From IMG/VR virus record IMGVR_UViG_3300034018_000585, positions 1 through 40,355 of that record: a stretch of DNA of 40,355 nucleotides. The stretch is one strand, 5' to 3'. Position numbers and translations under genes: made by a program. How positions within the stretch are numbered: position 1 is the stretch's first letter; each line of letters starts with the position of its first letter. Source of the stretch: a virus. Shown piece by piece: positions 26,718 to 35,703 of the stretch. The notes beneath the pieces are model-generated. The model saw nothing but the letters and a program-made list of their open reading frames with translations, was not told the origin of the DNA and did no database searches.

Positions 26718-27658
26718 ACCGCGTCCCCGCGAAAGTAGGCCACGCCGTCTATGACTTCACACAGTTCCGGCGGCAGGAGCATCCCGTCCTTGAATGTTAA
26801 CACTGCAAAGCCACTGCACCAAGGCGTGGCGTTGTTCTCCAGATACTCGAACTGAGGCCCCAGGGGATCGGACAGCGTGCCCGTATCAACGCCCCACCGC
26901 CTGCCCGTGTAGTCGGCCCAAGGCGTGATGGCGAGGCGGTGCAAGTGCCCCGTCACCATCGTAAGCCCGCCCTTCAGTGTATTGTTGTAGGTCGCGTGAA
27001 TCCCATTGGCTTGGCGATGCTTGACCATGACCGACCCGTTAAGGCGGATTGACCACGCCATTTCCCACTCTGGGAACCTATCCGCCAAGCGTTCCACGAC
27101 GCCTTCATACTCGGCTGCGTTGACGACCATCGCCCTGTCGAAACGTGCGTCATGGTTGCCGATATTCCAATCCAGAGGCGTCCCACGTTGGGCGGCAAGG
27201 GCGATTTCGTGCATCCGCTCAAGACAGGCGTCCAGTTCTTCCTTGACGGAAGGCGGTTGCCCCCATCCATGCGGGTCATGACGGCTGATCCTCGCGCCGT
27301 CGAAGATATCACCATTGGCAATGATGCGGGCGGGCTTGAGCCGCTTGATAAGCTTTAGCAGCGCCTCATTGGCGACCGTGCGGCCACCGGGCCAAAAGTG
27401 CGCGTCGGAGAAGATAATGACATTCCCGTCAATCACCTCGGCGGTGCGCTCGCGGGTATAGGACCAGGATTGCGTGTAGGTGGTCTGCGCTGCACCCGAA
27501 CTGTTGACGGGATGCGTCTCAAGGACAATGCCACGATCCGCCATCTTTTGACGACGGCGGTAGACCTCGCGGACTTGGACGTTAAGCTTTCGGGCTACGA
27601 CTGAGGGGGAACATTTGCATTGCTGCCAGACGGCGATGAACTCTTCGTCTGAAATCAT
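26714..27658 (-). CDS. calcineurin-like metallophosphoesterase with N-terminal HTH
   Basis: 314 residues. Metal-binding motifs are complete: D85-x-H87 (IIFSDAHFW), GDIFD at 116-120, GNHD at 167-170, KH at 213-214 and GHLH at 237-240. Before them, residues 5-40 (EEFIAVWQQCKCSPSVVARK, then LNVQVREVYRRRQKMA) look like a helix-turn-helix. Substrates of such phage enzymes include 2',3'-cyclic phosphates, nucleotides and DNA ends; which applies here cannot be said. It overlaps the holin gene by ATGA, an odd neighbour for an enzyme of nucleic acid metabolism. Confidence 0.8.
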   Translation of the reverse strand: MISDEEFIAVWQQCKCSPSVVARKLNVQVREVYRRRQKMADRGIVLETHPVNSSGAAQTTYTQSWSYTRERTAEVIDGNVIIFSDAHFWPGGRTVANEALLKLIKRLKPARIIANGDIFDGARISRHDPHGWGQPPSVKEELDACLERMHEIALAAQRGTPLDWNIGNHDARFDRAMVVNAAEYEGVVERLADRFPEWEMAWSIRLNGSVMVKHRQANGIHATYNNTLKGGLTMVTGHLHRLAITPWADYTGRRWGVDTGTLSDPLGPQFEYLENNATPWCSGFAVLTFKDGMLLPPELCEVIDGVAYFRGDAV

Positions 27659-27661
27659 GCC

Positions 27662-27841
27662 CTAGTTCCTCAAGACGTTAGTGCCAACGAGAAGAGCGCA
27701 CCCTGAGACGAAGATCACGCCAATGAACCAGAACACCCTTTGGGCGACGGACCGGCCAATCTGCTCATAAACCTTGACGATGGCCTTCTCAGCGGCCTTG
27801 TCGGCAATATGTTCAATCTCTGCGTCAGAGAGAGTGGACAT
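27662..27841 (-). CDS. small single-span membrane protein
   Basis: 59 residues starting MSTLSDAEIEHIADKAAEKA at the ATG at 27841 and ending at a TAG at 27662. The N-terminal half is a charged amphipathic helix. The C-terminal half holds one membrane helix (VFWFIGVIFVSGCALLVG). This layout resembles XhlA-like or accessory holin proteins. It overlaps the gene upstream by 17 bp. Ribosome site is weak. Confidence 0.55.
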   Translation of the reverse strand: MSTLSDAEIEHIADKAAEKAIVKVYEQIGRSVAQRVFWFIGVIFVSGCALLVGTNVLRN

Positions 27842-28208
27842 CGGTCATGGCTTTCTTCACCCAGGATTGAGTTGATTCATCCCATGTATACCAATGACCG
27901 TCATTCGGCATAGGGATAGGTGCAACCCAATCGCAAGTTTCTGGATCAAGAGTCCAACTCGGATACGGTTGCGGCGGGATGAAGGCGTCACGTTGCTGAT
28001 CAAATGAGTAGCCCACGCCTGCATACCTCTTTCTCATCTTGCCCGTATAGCTGGTCTGCGCCCACCGCGTATCAGGGCCGAACAGCGACTGGCAGAAGGC
28101 AATGCCCTTGGCTTCAATTTCATAGCCGTCAACGCTCGTATCCGCGTTGTTCACGACAATGATTTGAAGAACGATGTTGTTTTGGTCAAGTTGAGCGAAG
28201 TGAGCCAT
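27825..28208 (-). CDS. conserved phage virion-associated protein
   Basis: 127 residues from the ATG at 28208, which begins MAHFAQLDQNNIVLQIIVVN. The core TRWAQTSYTGKMRKRYAGVG continues to DAFIPPQPYPSWTLD and WYTWDESTQSW. This pattern is widely conserved in marine and freshwater phages (I know it from cyanophages and pelagiphages), near tail-fibre genes. Its molecular role is not established. It begins 2 bp after the glycine-rich tail gene. Confidence 0.75.
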   Translation of the reverse strand: MAHFAQLDQNNIVLQIIVVNNADTSVDGYEIEAKGIAFCQSLFGPDTRWAQTSYTGKMRKRYAGVGYSFDQQRDAFIPPQPYPSWTLDPETCDWVAPIPMPNDGHWYTWDESTQSWVKKAMTDVHSL

Positions 28209-28210
28209 GA

Positions 28211-29095
28211 TCAGAACGTGATTGAGCCTGAGCCAGTCCATTCGTAAATGCGATAACCGCCAGACACAGTGACAGTTGGGGAGCCCGTAGTTGAAGTGGC
28301 GGGCAAATATGTTGCGGGGTAGCGAATGATTACAATTCCAGAACCGCCATTCCCGCCTGCAAAATTTCCTCCAGACGGGGATGGAGTTCCGCCGCCAGCG
28401 CCGCCGCCACCGCGATTAGCTACGCCATTTCCACCGACACCATATCCACCGCTTCCAGCATTTGCGCCTCCCGTCCCTCCGGGTGCGGGAGTAAATTGAT
28501 TTCCGCCGCCGCCGCCGCCGCCAGCATAATCAACCGACGAACCAGAAATGGAAGATGATTGCGCCGAGCCACCATTACCGCCTTGCGTGGATGTTGCCTT
28601 TACTCCGGCTGATCCTTTTCCGCCCCCGCCAGAGCCGGGCCATCCTATGCCGCCGGGCGCCGCACCGCCGTCATTGCCGTAACTTGCATTGTTCGCCGTT
28701 CCATTTGTTTGACCAACGCTTGCGCCGCCGCCGCCAGAGCCGCCATTAGAACCGTCTTGACCGGAAATTCCAGACGCACCACCACCACCGCCATCGGATG
28801 AAATAGTTGAAAATACGCTGGATGATCCAGAAGTTCCTTTTGTGAGATAGGCGCCGCCAGCGCCGCCGCCACCAACCGTAACGGTAATGGCTACGTTGGG
28901 GGAAACACTAAAAGCGGTAGATGATCTAAAGGCTCCAGCCCCGCCGCCACCACCACCGGCTGCTTGGTTGTTATTTCCGCCGCCGCCGCCGCCGCCAGCA
29001 ACAACAAGATATTCGACTTCGCTCGGAGCGCCCAACGCACCAAAAAGCCCGTATCCACGAGCCGTAGCGGCGGAACGAGTGGACAGAACAGGCAT
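28211..29095 (-). CDS. glycine-rich tail tip/receptor-binding protein
   Basis: 294 residues. An N-terminal EVEYLVVAGGGGGGG opens a region (about 28-250) of poly-glycine runs of 4-8 residues separated by short Ser/Asn/Ala segments. The C-terminal part IVIIRYPATYLPATSTTGSP and YRIYEWTGSGSITF is a short beta end. Such glycine-rich domains fold as polyglycine-II bundles in phage adhesins (Salmonella phage S16 gp38) and bind receptors through the loops between them. The location right after the tail-fibre gene suggests an adhesin tip. Confidence 0.8.
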   Translation of the reverse strand: MPVLSTRSAATARGYGLFGALGAPSEVEYLVVAGGGGGGGNNNQAAGGGGGGAGAFRSSTAFSVSPNVAITVTVGGGGAGGAYLTKGTSGSSSVFSTISSDGGGGGASGISGQDGSNGGSGGGGASVGQTNGTANNASYGNDGGAAPGGIGWPGSGGGGKGSAGVKATSTQGGNGGSAQSSSISGSSVDYAGGGGGGGNQFTPAPGGTGGANAGSGGYGVGGNGVANRGGGGAGGGTPSPSGGNFAGGNGGSGIVIIRYPATYLPATSTTGSPTVTVSGGYRIYEWTGSGSITF

Positions 29096-29868
29096 CAGGT
29101 AAACTTTGTTTGAGCCGCAAACGCCGTGAACGCAGCGGAGCCGGTTTTGACAATCGTGATCGTATAGGCGTCAATCGACGACGCACTGCCTGAGGTGGGG
29201 GCCGAACCGCCTTGCCACTTGGGCGTCACTGACGCCCCATCAATCTGAAAGGCGGACTGGTAGTAAGGCGTAGCGCCATTCGTCACCAAGAACGCAATCG
29301 TAACGCTCTCGCCCGTCGCCATAAGCGCATTGAGCGAAGTCGTGCCATTGCCGCGCACGTTCAGCGTCCAGTTGGCGGATGCGTTCGTGGTGTAATACAG
29401 GACCGACTGCGTAGTGACATCAAAGGCAATCGTGCCCGTCGCCGCCGTGGCGCTGATCGTGACCTTCTCAAGCGCATTGATGAGTTTGGCGGCCAGGGCC
29501 GAAGTCGAGCCCGAAAACGTCTGCGTGTTGGTATAGGTTCCAAGGCCCGACACCGACAGGGCGGCAATCGTGGACGCACCAGAGACGTTAAGGGTGCCCG
29601 TGGCAGTCAGGTTGGAAACCGTAGCCGCATTGCCAAACGACAGCGCATCACCCGATAGCGTAGGCGCACCGACGTTGGTCAGCTTGTATCCGCCAAGCTT
29701 GATATTGGCCGTGGGCGTGGTCTGCCCGTCCTTGGTCAGACAGGTGCTAAGTCCCGTCGCAAGGTCAGCCGTGAGCGCATTGAACGCCGTCGAGCTGATA
29801 ATCGTGTTCGTGACGACGGGCTGACCCGCGCTGTTGATGAGGAATGTTCCAGAGCCGTTGAACGACAT
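29095..29868 (-). CDS. tail fibre protein
   Basis: 257 residues. The N-terminus MSFNGSGTFLINSAGQPVVT, then SSTAFNALTADLATGLSTCL and KDGQTTPTANIKLGGYKLTN, is the usual virion-attachment start of podovirus-like tail fibres. Repeated strand patterns (GTLNVSGASTIAALSVSG) form a shaft. The C-terminal part (FQIDGASVTPKWQGGSAPTS) is shared by many phage fibres. It overlaps the 3' end of the internal virion gene upstream by one base and the next gene downstream by one base. Confidence 0.85.
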   Translation of the reverse strand: MSFNGSGTFLINSAGQPVVTNTIISSTAFNALTADLATGLSTCLTKDGQTTPTANIKLGGYKLTNVGAPTLSGDALSFGNAATVSNLTATGTLNVSGASTIAALSVSGLGTYTNTQTFSGSTSALAAKLINALEKVTISATAATGTIAFDVTTQSVLYYTTNASANWTLNVRGNGTTSLNALMATGESVTIAFLVTNGATPYYQSAFQIDGASVTPKWQGGSAPTSGSASSIDAYTITIVKTGSAAFTAFAAQTKFT

Positions 29869-31934
29869 TATTCGCCCCTTACCTTGCGTCCGAGTTGCTC
29901 AGCCATTCCTTCAGCCGTGCGATTAAGTTGAAATGCAGCCGCGCCAAAGGCTGCGCTAGAAGCGCCCAAAATCATCAAAGCCCTATTGCGCGCCTTTTCA
30001 ACGCCCATAGTTCTTTCGATTTCGGCAATCTCGCTCAGAAAGCTTCCGTATTCATCCTGGGTCATTTTGCCCTGAAGCAGAAGCTTCTTGGCGACCACAT
30101 TAGCCTTGTTCAGAACCTGCTTTGGCTTGGCGACCTTCAGTTGCTCAAAGTCAGCCACAGCCTCAAGGCCGACTTTCTCGGCCTTAGCAGCCTCACCAAG
30201 CGCCGCCGTCTCACCCTTCTCAGCCGTCTCGGCAGCCTTGGTCCGCGCCTTGCCAAAGCCCGTAAACGCCTCGGCCCGCGTCCCGGCAATCTTGGCGTCA
30301 TTGAGGCGCTGAAGATGCTGCTGCACGGCAACCTTCAATTCGGGATCGGCATTGAGCGCATCGCCAAGCTTGGTGTTCTGGCCTAGCTTCTTGATAGCCG
30401 CGTCATAGTCCAGGGGCGCACCATCGGGGCCGACCAAAGCCGCCTGCACTTCATCGCTCAGGAATTGCTTTTGCGTCTGAGCGCCACCAAGAGCGCCGAC
30501 CTGTTCCACAGCCTCACGGCCACCCGCAATGACCGTGCCGGGCACATTGGCGGCAAAGGTGTTGGGCACCGACGTTTCGCCCTGAACGCCCGAAAGCGCC
30601 TTGCCAAGCCGCGTGTTGTCGTAGGGGGCAAGAGCGTCAATTCCAGACTTCCAATTGGCCTGAACATCGGCGCGAGCCGTGCCAACGTAATCATCCAGGA
30701 CACGGCTGACCTTGCCATACATATCGCGGGCAAGGTGCGTGGGGATGCCCTCAAAGCCAGACGGGACGCCGTTGAACGACTCGCCAAGGCGACGACGCAG
30801 ATTGTCGAGGGCTTCAAAATTGGTCTTGAACGTGCGGACGTATTTATCTCCCACCTTGGACACGGAGCCGGGGTCAATCTCGCTGGCAGCGCGGGCCTCG
30901 GCCTCGCTGATAATGACCCGACGATCCTTAATCGCCGTCTGCACGGCGTTCAGGATTTTGCCTTCTTCCGGCGTGGGCAACGCGGTGGCGGTAGGCGAAG
31001 TGCCAGGATTGGGCGTCGTGCGCTGAGTGACTTCATCAAGCAGCGACTTTGCGGACGGAAGGTCCGAAATGAACTTGCCTGCCGCCTCATTGTCCGCAAC
31101 CACCTGATCGGCGGCGTCACGCAGAACCTTGTCTTGCGCGACTTGGTTCTCATAGATTTTGCTACGGGCGGCGACCGTAGCCTCGCGCACAGGTGCGCCG
31201 CGCTCGCTCAAGGTCTTGACTTCGCCAACAGTAGGCGTGGGCGGGGTGGCCCTGGATTGAGCCTTTGCAGCCTTGCGCTCAAAGCCCGCCGCCGCCGTGC
31301 GACTGGATTGCCCTTGCGCCCTGAGTGCAGCAGCGCGGTCCTGCGCCGTGGCGCGAGCGATGGCAGCCTCGCCCGTCTCACGCTCAAGCGCGGCGGCTGT
31401 GCGGCCACGGACGGCCTGAACGCCGGGGCCAGAATTGGCCCTAAGAAAATCAAGCGCGGCCTTGGCCTTCGGGGCGACATACGGAGCCGCAGCCTTAGCG
31501 CCGATACCGATAACCTCGCCAATCGCACGGCCAGCAGGGGCGGCAATAGCATTAACCCCCACATCTCCCGCGACCTGCTTAAGCTTGCTTATCGGCGTCT
31601 CACCCATGCGCCCACGCCCGCGCAACGTCTGAACAACGTCGAAGGCTTGGCTACCGATGCCCGCGCCAAGACCCGCCGCGCCCGCCTCCAGCGCAATCGC
31701 CCCAGGCGTTGCAAGACCGCCAGAAAGCACAGTGCCGCCCACAGCAGCAGGAGCAGCAGCAACCATGCCAAGCCCTGCACCGACCCCCGAAAGGAGCGTC
31801 CGTCCATTTTTGTCAAACCAGCCTTGTTCCTGAACGCCCGCAGCCTCAAGCAATTCAGCCTGCGTAGCGCCGGGCGGGCCTTGGACCGTGTAGCGTTTGC
31901 CGCCGTATTCAAAGGTGTATTGCTTGTCAGCCAT
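29868..31934 (-). CDS. large internal virion protein, probable DNA ejection protein
   Basis: 688 residues from the ATG at 31934 (a GTG lies one codon upstream). The opening KQYTFEYGGKRYTVQGPPGA is typical of ejection proteins of podovirus-like phages. Residues about 45-130 are Gly/Ala-rich and hydrophobic (LLSGVGAGLGMVAAAPAAVG), able to insert into membrane. The rest is long charged helices. It ends with another hydrophobic segment (ALMILGASSAAFGAAAFQ). Such proteins leave the head first and build a channel across the envelope. Confidence 0.75.
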   Translation of the reverse strand: MADKQYTFEYGGKRYTVQGPPGATQAELLEAAGVQEQGWFDKNGRTLLSGVGAGLGMVAAAPAAVGGTVLSGGLATPGAIALEAGAAGLGAGIGSQAFDVVQTLRGRGRMGETPISKLKQVAGDVGVNAIAAPAGRAIGEVIGIGAKAAAPYVAPKAKAALDFLRANSGPGVQAVRGRTAAALERETGEAAIARATAQDRAAALRAQGQSSRTAAAGFERKAAKAQSRATPPTPTVGEVKTLSERGAPVREATVAARSKIYENQVAQDKVLRDAADQVVADNEAAGKFISDLPSAKSLLDEVTQRTTPNPGTSPTATALPTPEEGKILNAVQTAIKDRRVIISEAEARAASEIDPGSVSKVGDKYVRTFKTNFEALDNLRRRLGESFNGVPSGFEGIPTHLARDMYGKVSRVLDDYVGTARADVQANWKSGIDALAPYDNTRLGKALSGVQGETSVPNTFAANVPGTVIAGGREAVEQVGALGGAQTQKQFLSDEVQAALVGPDGAPLDYDAAIKKLGQNTKLGDALNADPELKVAVQQHLQRLNDAKIAGTRAEAFTGFGKARTKAAETAEKGETAALGEAAKAEKVGLEAVADFEQLKVAKPKQVLNKANVVAKKLLLQGKMTQDEYGSFLSEIAEIERTMGVEKARNRALMILGASSAAFGAAAFQLNRTAEGMAEQLGRKVRGE

Positions 31935-32647
31935 CACCGCACATCTTCGACAGAAATGACCTTGAACCTGCCTTGGGCGGGCTTGGGTTTGGCGATATCA
32001 GGGCGAGGAATGTTCTTTTCAGACCAGTCCGACCACCAGCCTTGGAACGATTGCCCTTGCGCGTTGGTGGCGGACGGCGAACCAAGGCGGTTAGTCCAGG
32101 CGTTCAGGGCGGATTCATAAGCCTTGGCCCTGTTTCCGGTCCATTCCATCAAGTTGACGATGCGCTGATTTTCGCCGCCAAACTTGCTTGGGTCCACTTG
32201 CTGTTCACGAAGGAACCTAACGTCCTTGTCGGAGATAGCGCCCTTAAGCTTGTCGAGGTCGCCAAAGATGCCCGTTCCACCAAGCCGCTTGATGGTGCTG
32301 AGATTGGTCAGGTTCTTGGGGCCAGTGAACGGCGAGGCGGCGGCATAACCAGCATAAGCCAAGGGGCCGGTAGCCGTCTCTTGAAGCAGACCCGCAATCT
32401 CTTTGGCGCGACCGGATGCTTGAGCGCCCTGCACGGCGGATTCACGAGCGCCAAGGCGCATGGCGCTATCCGCTTTGGCAAGTTCGGTTGCCGCCGCCGT
32501 ATTGTAGGGCTTGGACCCAATCTGTTGTTCCATGACGGAACCAGACGGGGCCGGGCGCTGGGTTGCCGGGGCGGTAGGCGCTGTGCCAGCTACGCGAGCG
32601 CGGAGGGCCTTGAGTTCCTCCAGCGACATTTTGTTAAGGTCGGTCAC
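31934..32647 (-). CDS. internal virion protein, putative
   Basis: 237 residues, starting MTDLNKMSLEELKALRARVA. A Pro/Thr-rich linker follows, then helices and a GPLAYAGYAAASPFTGPKNL hydrophobic part, and a C-terminal NRLGSPSATNAQGQSFQGWW motif. The clustering with two other helical, Ala/Gln-rich genes between tail hub and fibre is the usual ejection-protein position. No enzyme motif. Translationally coupled to the 688-residue gene (TGATG). Confidence 0.65.
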   Translation of the reverse strand: MTDLNKMSLEELKALRARVAGTAPTAPATQRPAPSGSVMEQQIGSKPYNTAAATELAKADSAMRLGARESAVQGAQASGRAKEIAGLLQETATGPLAYAGYAAASPFTGPKNLTNLSTIKRLGGTGIFGDLDKLKGAISDKDVRFLREQQVDPSKFGGENQRIVNLMEWTGNRAKAYESALNAWTNRLGSPSATNAQGQSFQGWWSDWSEKNIPRPDIAKPKPAQGRFKVISVEDVR

Positions 32648-32649
32648 GT

Positions 32650-33675
32650 TCAGCCTCCCCTGGCCGCAATGGCAGCGTCAATTTCGTCAAGGGTGGGAAC
32701 CCTGATAGGCTCTCGGCGATTGTTGTCTCTACCCTTGGGGCCATCACCACCACCACGGGGCGGAATATAGGCCCGCTTACGTTCACGCGCCGTGTAGATT
32801 TCCCAAATCTGCTTTTCGCCTTCAGTCAGCGGTTGGCCTTGAGCGACCTTTTGAGCCACGAGGCCAATCACGCCCTCGGGCGATTGGATCGGGACGGGGG
32901 GCTTGATAGCGTTCTTGAACGCTTCATTGTCGCCAAGTTCCATCGCAGCGACCATCTGACGCTTTTGCTCATCCGGCACATCAAGCCCGATAATGGCCTC
33001 AATCTTCCGGTCACGATCCGCCTGAGACTGCATGGAGGACTCAAGGTCGGCATACATTTTCGGCGCGATGCTCTCCAGATACGGATTACCGCTCATCGCG
33101 GCGTCCATGAGCATCTGCTGTTGTTCTTCAGGCGAGCGAGCGCGGTTCTGGAGTTCAGCCGGGATTTGCCGCATGTCCGACATTTGAGGCAGGGCCTCGG
33201 GGCCTTGCGGCATAGGCATAGGCTGTGCCGGGGCCATAGGCGCACCTTGAGGCGGGGCGACCATAGGCTGAGGCGGCGGGGCCGGTTGCGGGGCCTGTTG
33301 TGGCATGAACGATTGCCCGGCCTGCTTCAGTCGATCAATGAAGCCCGGCTGTTCAGGCTGGAAGTTCGGCGGCGCAATGAAACGATCCTGGGGCGTCTCT
33401 TGCTTGAGCCCGCGCACGAAGTCCATAGCCTCAGTGCGAGCCTTGGCGCGACCCGTAGCAAGGGCTTCTTCGGCCTTTTTTTCCTTGCGGTTAGCCGCAT
33501 AGGCCGCGAGCGCCTTGGCAAGCACTTCCGTCACCGGAATGGGAGCCTGAATCCCGTTGTAGGACTGGACTTGAATGGGCGAGGTCGATTGCTCACGCAG
33601 CGCGGCGGCAAGACGCTTTTGCCGTTCTGCGGCTTCTTGGGTAGCTTTGAAGTCTGTGAGGCTGATATTTGGCAT
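32650..33675 (-). CDS. internal virion protein, Gln/Pro-rich
   Basis: 341 residues. The N-terminal ISLTDFKATQEAAERQKRLA is helical; residues about 130-165 are a proline/glutamine/methionine-rich linker (QQAPQPAPPPQPMVAPPQG). The C-terminal half has helical segments (QADRDRKIEAIIGLDVPDEQ) and ends DEIDAAIAARGG. This composition is common in virion-internal proteins. It begins one base inside the stop of the S74 gene. Confidence 0.65.
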   Translation of the reverse strand: MPNISLTDFKATQEAAERQKRLAAALREQSTSPIQVQSYNGIQAPIPVTEVLAKALAAYAANRKEKKAEEALATGRAKARTEAMDFVRGLKQETPQDRFIAPPNFQPEQPGFIDRLKQAGQSFMPQQAPQPAPPPQPMVAPPQGAPMAPAQPMPMPQGPEALPQMSDMRQIPAELQNRARSPEEQQQMLMDAAMSGNPYLESIAPKMYADLESSMQSQADRDRKIEAIIGLDVPDEQKRQMVAAMELGDNEAFKNAIKPPVPIQSPEGVIGLVAQKVAQGQPLTEGEKQIWEIYTARERKRAYIPPRGGGDGPKGRDNNRREPIRVPTLDEIDAAIAARGG

Positions 33676-35297
33676 TAGAGAGCCCCGTAATCGACCATGT
33701 AGAAGCCGTCGTCGCGCATAGTGACGGCTTCAGGCTTAACCTGCAACACTTCTTGGGCCATCACGCCCCGCTCACGGTGGCCGTCAATGTCATACTCATA
33801 GACACCGACGCCGTTAGCATGTGTGCCCACGCGCTGAATGTTGGACTTCAGGCGCATGTCGCTAATCTTAAACGGCTGAATCATGCCCATGCCAGCCCCC
33901 GCAACGCTGCCAAGCGCCGCCATATTGGCGTTACGCGCCGCCATCTTTTGCCCGTAAACGTCCATGCCATACTTGGCTTGATCCGAAGCCGCCTGATAGA
34001 CCGGCGCGGCGCTCACGTTTGCGCCCGTGTAGCCTTGGAATTGCGGGTTCTGGATTTGCGATGCGCCCATGAGCGCCGTGATCTCATTGAGCGGCTGATT
34101 GCGAAGTTGCAGGGCGCGAGCAAGGGCCTGATCGGAGGCCGTATTTCCAAACTGAGCCGCCTGCATGTTCTGGTTGTAGTTCTGAGCCGCCGCCGAGTTA
34201 TACAACCCGGCAAGATTTGCCGCCTGTCCGTAGTTCTGCTGCATTGCAGCATTTTGCATGGCCTGCCCTTGCATGGCATTGGCGATGTTGGCGTTGAGCG
34301 CGTCGTTGCGAAGCCGCTGAGCCTCAAAAGCCGCCTGCTGATTTTGAGCAATCGCAGCGTTCCCGAGTTGCTGGGACGACAGCCCTTGACCGTAATTCTG
34401 CCCGACAGCCGCGTTTTGCAGTTGCTGCGCGGACAGGCCCTGACCGAAGTTCTGGCCGACCGCCTGATTGTAGAGCCCGAGCGTCTGTGCCGCCTGCCCA
34501 AAGCCTTGTTGGTTGGCGGACATGTCCACGTTGATGCCTTGCAGCGCGGCTTGGGTCAGCAAGTCATTCTCTTGCTGGCCCTGCTGTTCCATAGCCCGCG
34601 CAAAGGCTTCCGTGCCGGGGCGAAGGCCCTGGTTGAGAAGTTGGGTTCGCAGGCCCTCGCGCTGGCGCTCCAGTTGCGGCGCAAGGCGCGACAAGATGGC
34701 CTGCTGCCCAGTCATCCCCGCGTTGACCGGCATACGCGCCACGTTCGACAGGTCGAGCTGCCCGCGAGCAAGGCCGTAGTCGCTCGCGCCGATGCCGCCC
34801 GCGAGGCCATAGGCATTGGCATTGATCGTGCCAGCCCGGCCAAATTGGGTTTCGTCCACGCCCTGATTTTGCCCGAATTGGCTCAGGTCCACGCCTTGCG
34901 CGGTGCCATACTCGCCCATAGTCGGGCCGTAGTTCAGCGGACGGCCTTGGTCGAACGAGGTTTGAATGTCGGGGCCGGTATATTGGAACGGCGTTCCGAG
35001 AATGTCCCGCGCCGCGCCAATGCCCTGACTTCCAAGGTCTGCAAATTCCCGTTGCACCCGCTGCTGAGAATTAAGCGCGGCCTGCGCGTCAGGCGTAAGC
35101 GTTTGCGTGATAGTCGGCTTCGGCATGTTGGGATCAGACATGTCCCAAGTGACCGTCTGGTTCCCATACGGGCTGATGATGTTGGGATTGCTGATGCCAG
35201 CCGTTTGCAGGCCCGCCTGAAGGTTGGCTTGGCCCTGCGCCTGTGCAGCCGCGCTATAATCAGGCGCGGGAGGCGGTGCTGGCGTTTTCTTTCCCAT
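33675..35297 (-). CDS. virion protein with C-terminal S74 chaperone domain
   Basis: 540 residues. It starts GKKTPAPPPAPDYSAAAQAQ and has a long Gln/Ala/Asn-rich middle with repeated YGQGLSSQQLGNAA-like units. The last 70 residues (SDMRLKSNIQRVG, then GVMAQEVLQVKPEAV and DGFYMVDYGAL) are an intramolecular chaperone of the peptidase S74 family, which trimerises the protein and may cut itself off at the Ser. This short S74 form lacks the extra C-terminal helices of endosialidases. AGGGGACAGAT precedes the ATG. It overlaps the GNAT gene by 38 bp. Confidence 0.8.
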   Translation of the reverse strand: MGKKTPAPPPAPDYSAAAQAQGQANLQAGLQTAGISNPNIISPYGNQTVTWDMSDPNMPKPTITQTLTPDAQAALNSQQRVQREFADLGSQGIGAARDILGTPFQYTGPDIQTSFDQGRPLNYGPTMGEYGTAQGVDLSQFGQNQGVDETQFGRAGTINANAYGLAGGIGASDYGLARGQLDLSNVARMPVNAGMTGQQAILSRLAPQLERQREGLRTQLLNQGLRPGTEAFARAMEQQGQQENDLLTQAALQGINVDMSANQQGFGQAAQTLGLYNQAVGQNFGQGLSAQQLQNAAVGQNYGQGLSSQQLGNAAIAQNQQAAFEAQRLRNDALNANIANAMQGQAMQNAAMQQNYGQAANLAGLYNSAAAQNYNQNMQAAQFGNTASDQALARALQLRNQPLNEITALMGASQIQNPQFQGYTGANVSAAPVYQAASDQAKYGMDVYGQKMAARNANMAALGSVAGAGMGMIQPFKISDMRLKSNIQRVGTHANGVGVYEYDIDGHRERGVMAQEVLQVKPEAVTMRDDGFYMVDYGAL

Positions 35298-35703
35298 ATC
35301 TGTCCCCTAGGAACCTGCAATCTGACTTCTTCATCGTGAACAGGATGATATCGCCTTCAGGCTGCGCGTCCTTGATCCTGGCCTCCTCGGCAAACCCCAT
35401 TCGGCTTACCATTCGGATGCTTTTCTCGTTCTCGGACGACACAGGCGCAATAATCTTGTCCACACCACAAACATTGAAAGCGTAATCGTAGATGGCCCAA
35501 AGGTAGAACTTTGTGAGCCGCCCCGTTGCCGCAATGTGCGTAACCAAGGACCGCCCATTCCAGTTCTGATAAACGACGCCCGCTACAATTTCGCCTTCTC
35601 TTACTAAACCTATGGCGTTCGAGCGTTCAGCGTGATAGCCGACGCCCAATTGCCTATCCACCCAATACCCGATTTCGGGTCCACTTGCTATATGCCAGCC
35701 CAT
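35260..35703 (-). CDS. GNAT-family acetyltransferase
   Basis: 147 residues from the ATG at 35703, where the frame leaves the gp10-like gene; the longer frame is antisense-like sequence within that gene. GEIVAGVVYQNWNGRSLVTH gives the core beta strands, and VSSENEKSIRMVSRMGFAEE is the acetyl-CoA-binding and typical 'N..S....xxGF' part of GNAT folds. Substrate unknown; phage GNATs at this site may modify virion or host proteins. Same location in several podovirus-like phages. Confidence 0.8.
   Translation of the reverse strand: MGWHIASGPEIGYWVDRQLGVGYHAERSNAIGLVREGEIVAGVVYQNWNGRSLVTHIAATGRLTKFYLWAIYDYAFNVCGVDKIIAPVSSENEKSIRMVSRMGFAEEARIKDAQPEGDIILFTMKKSDCRFLGDRYGKENASTASRA

Noticed and set aside
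30465-32120. 551-residue plus-strand open frame
   Set aside because: Antisense to the internal virion protein; Arg/Leu/Ala-rich with no recognisable domain.
33669-35339. 556-residue plus-strand open frame
   Set aside because: Exact antisense of the S74-domain gene; the minus-strand protein has clear domains.
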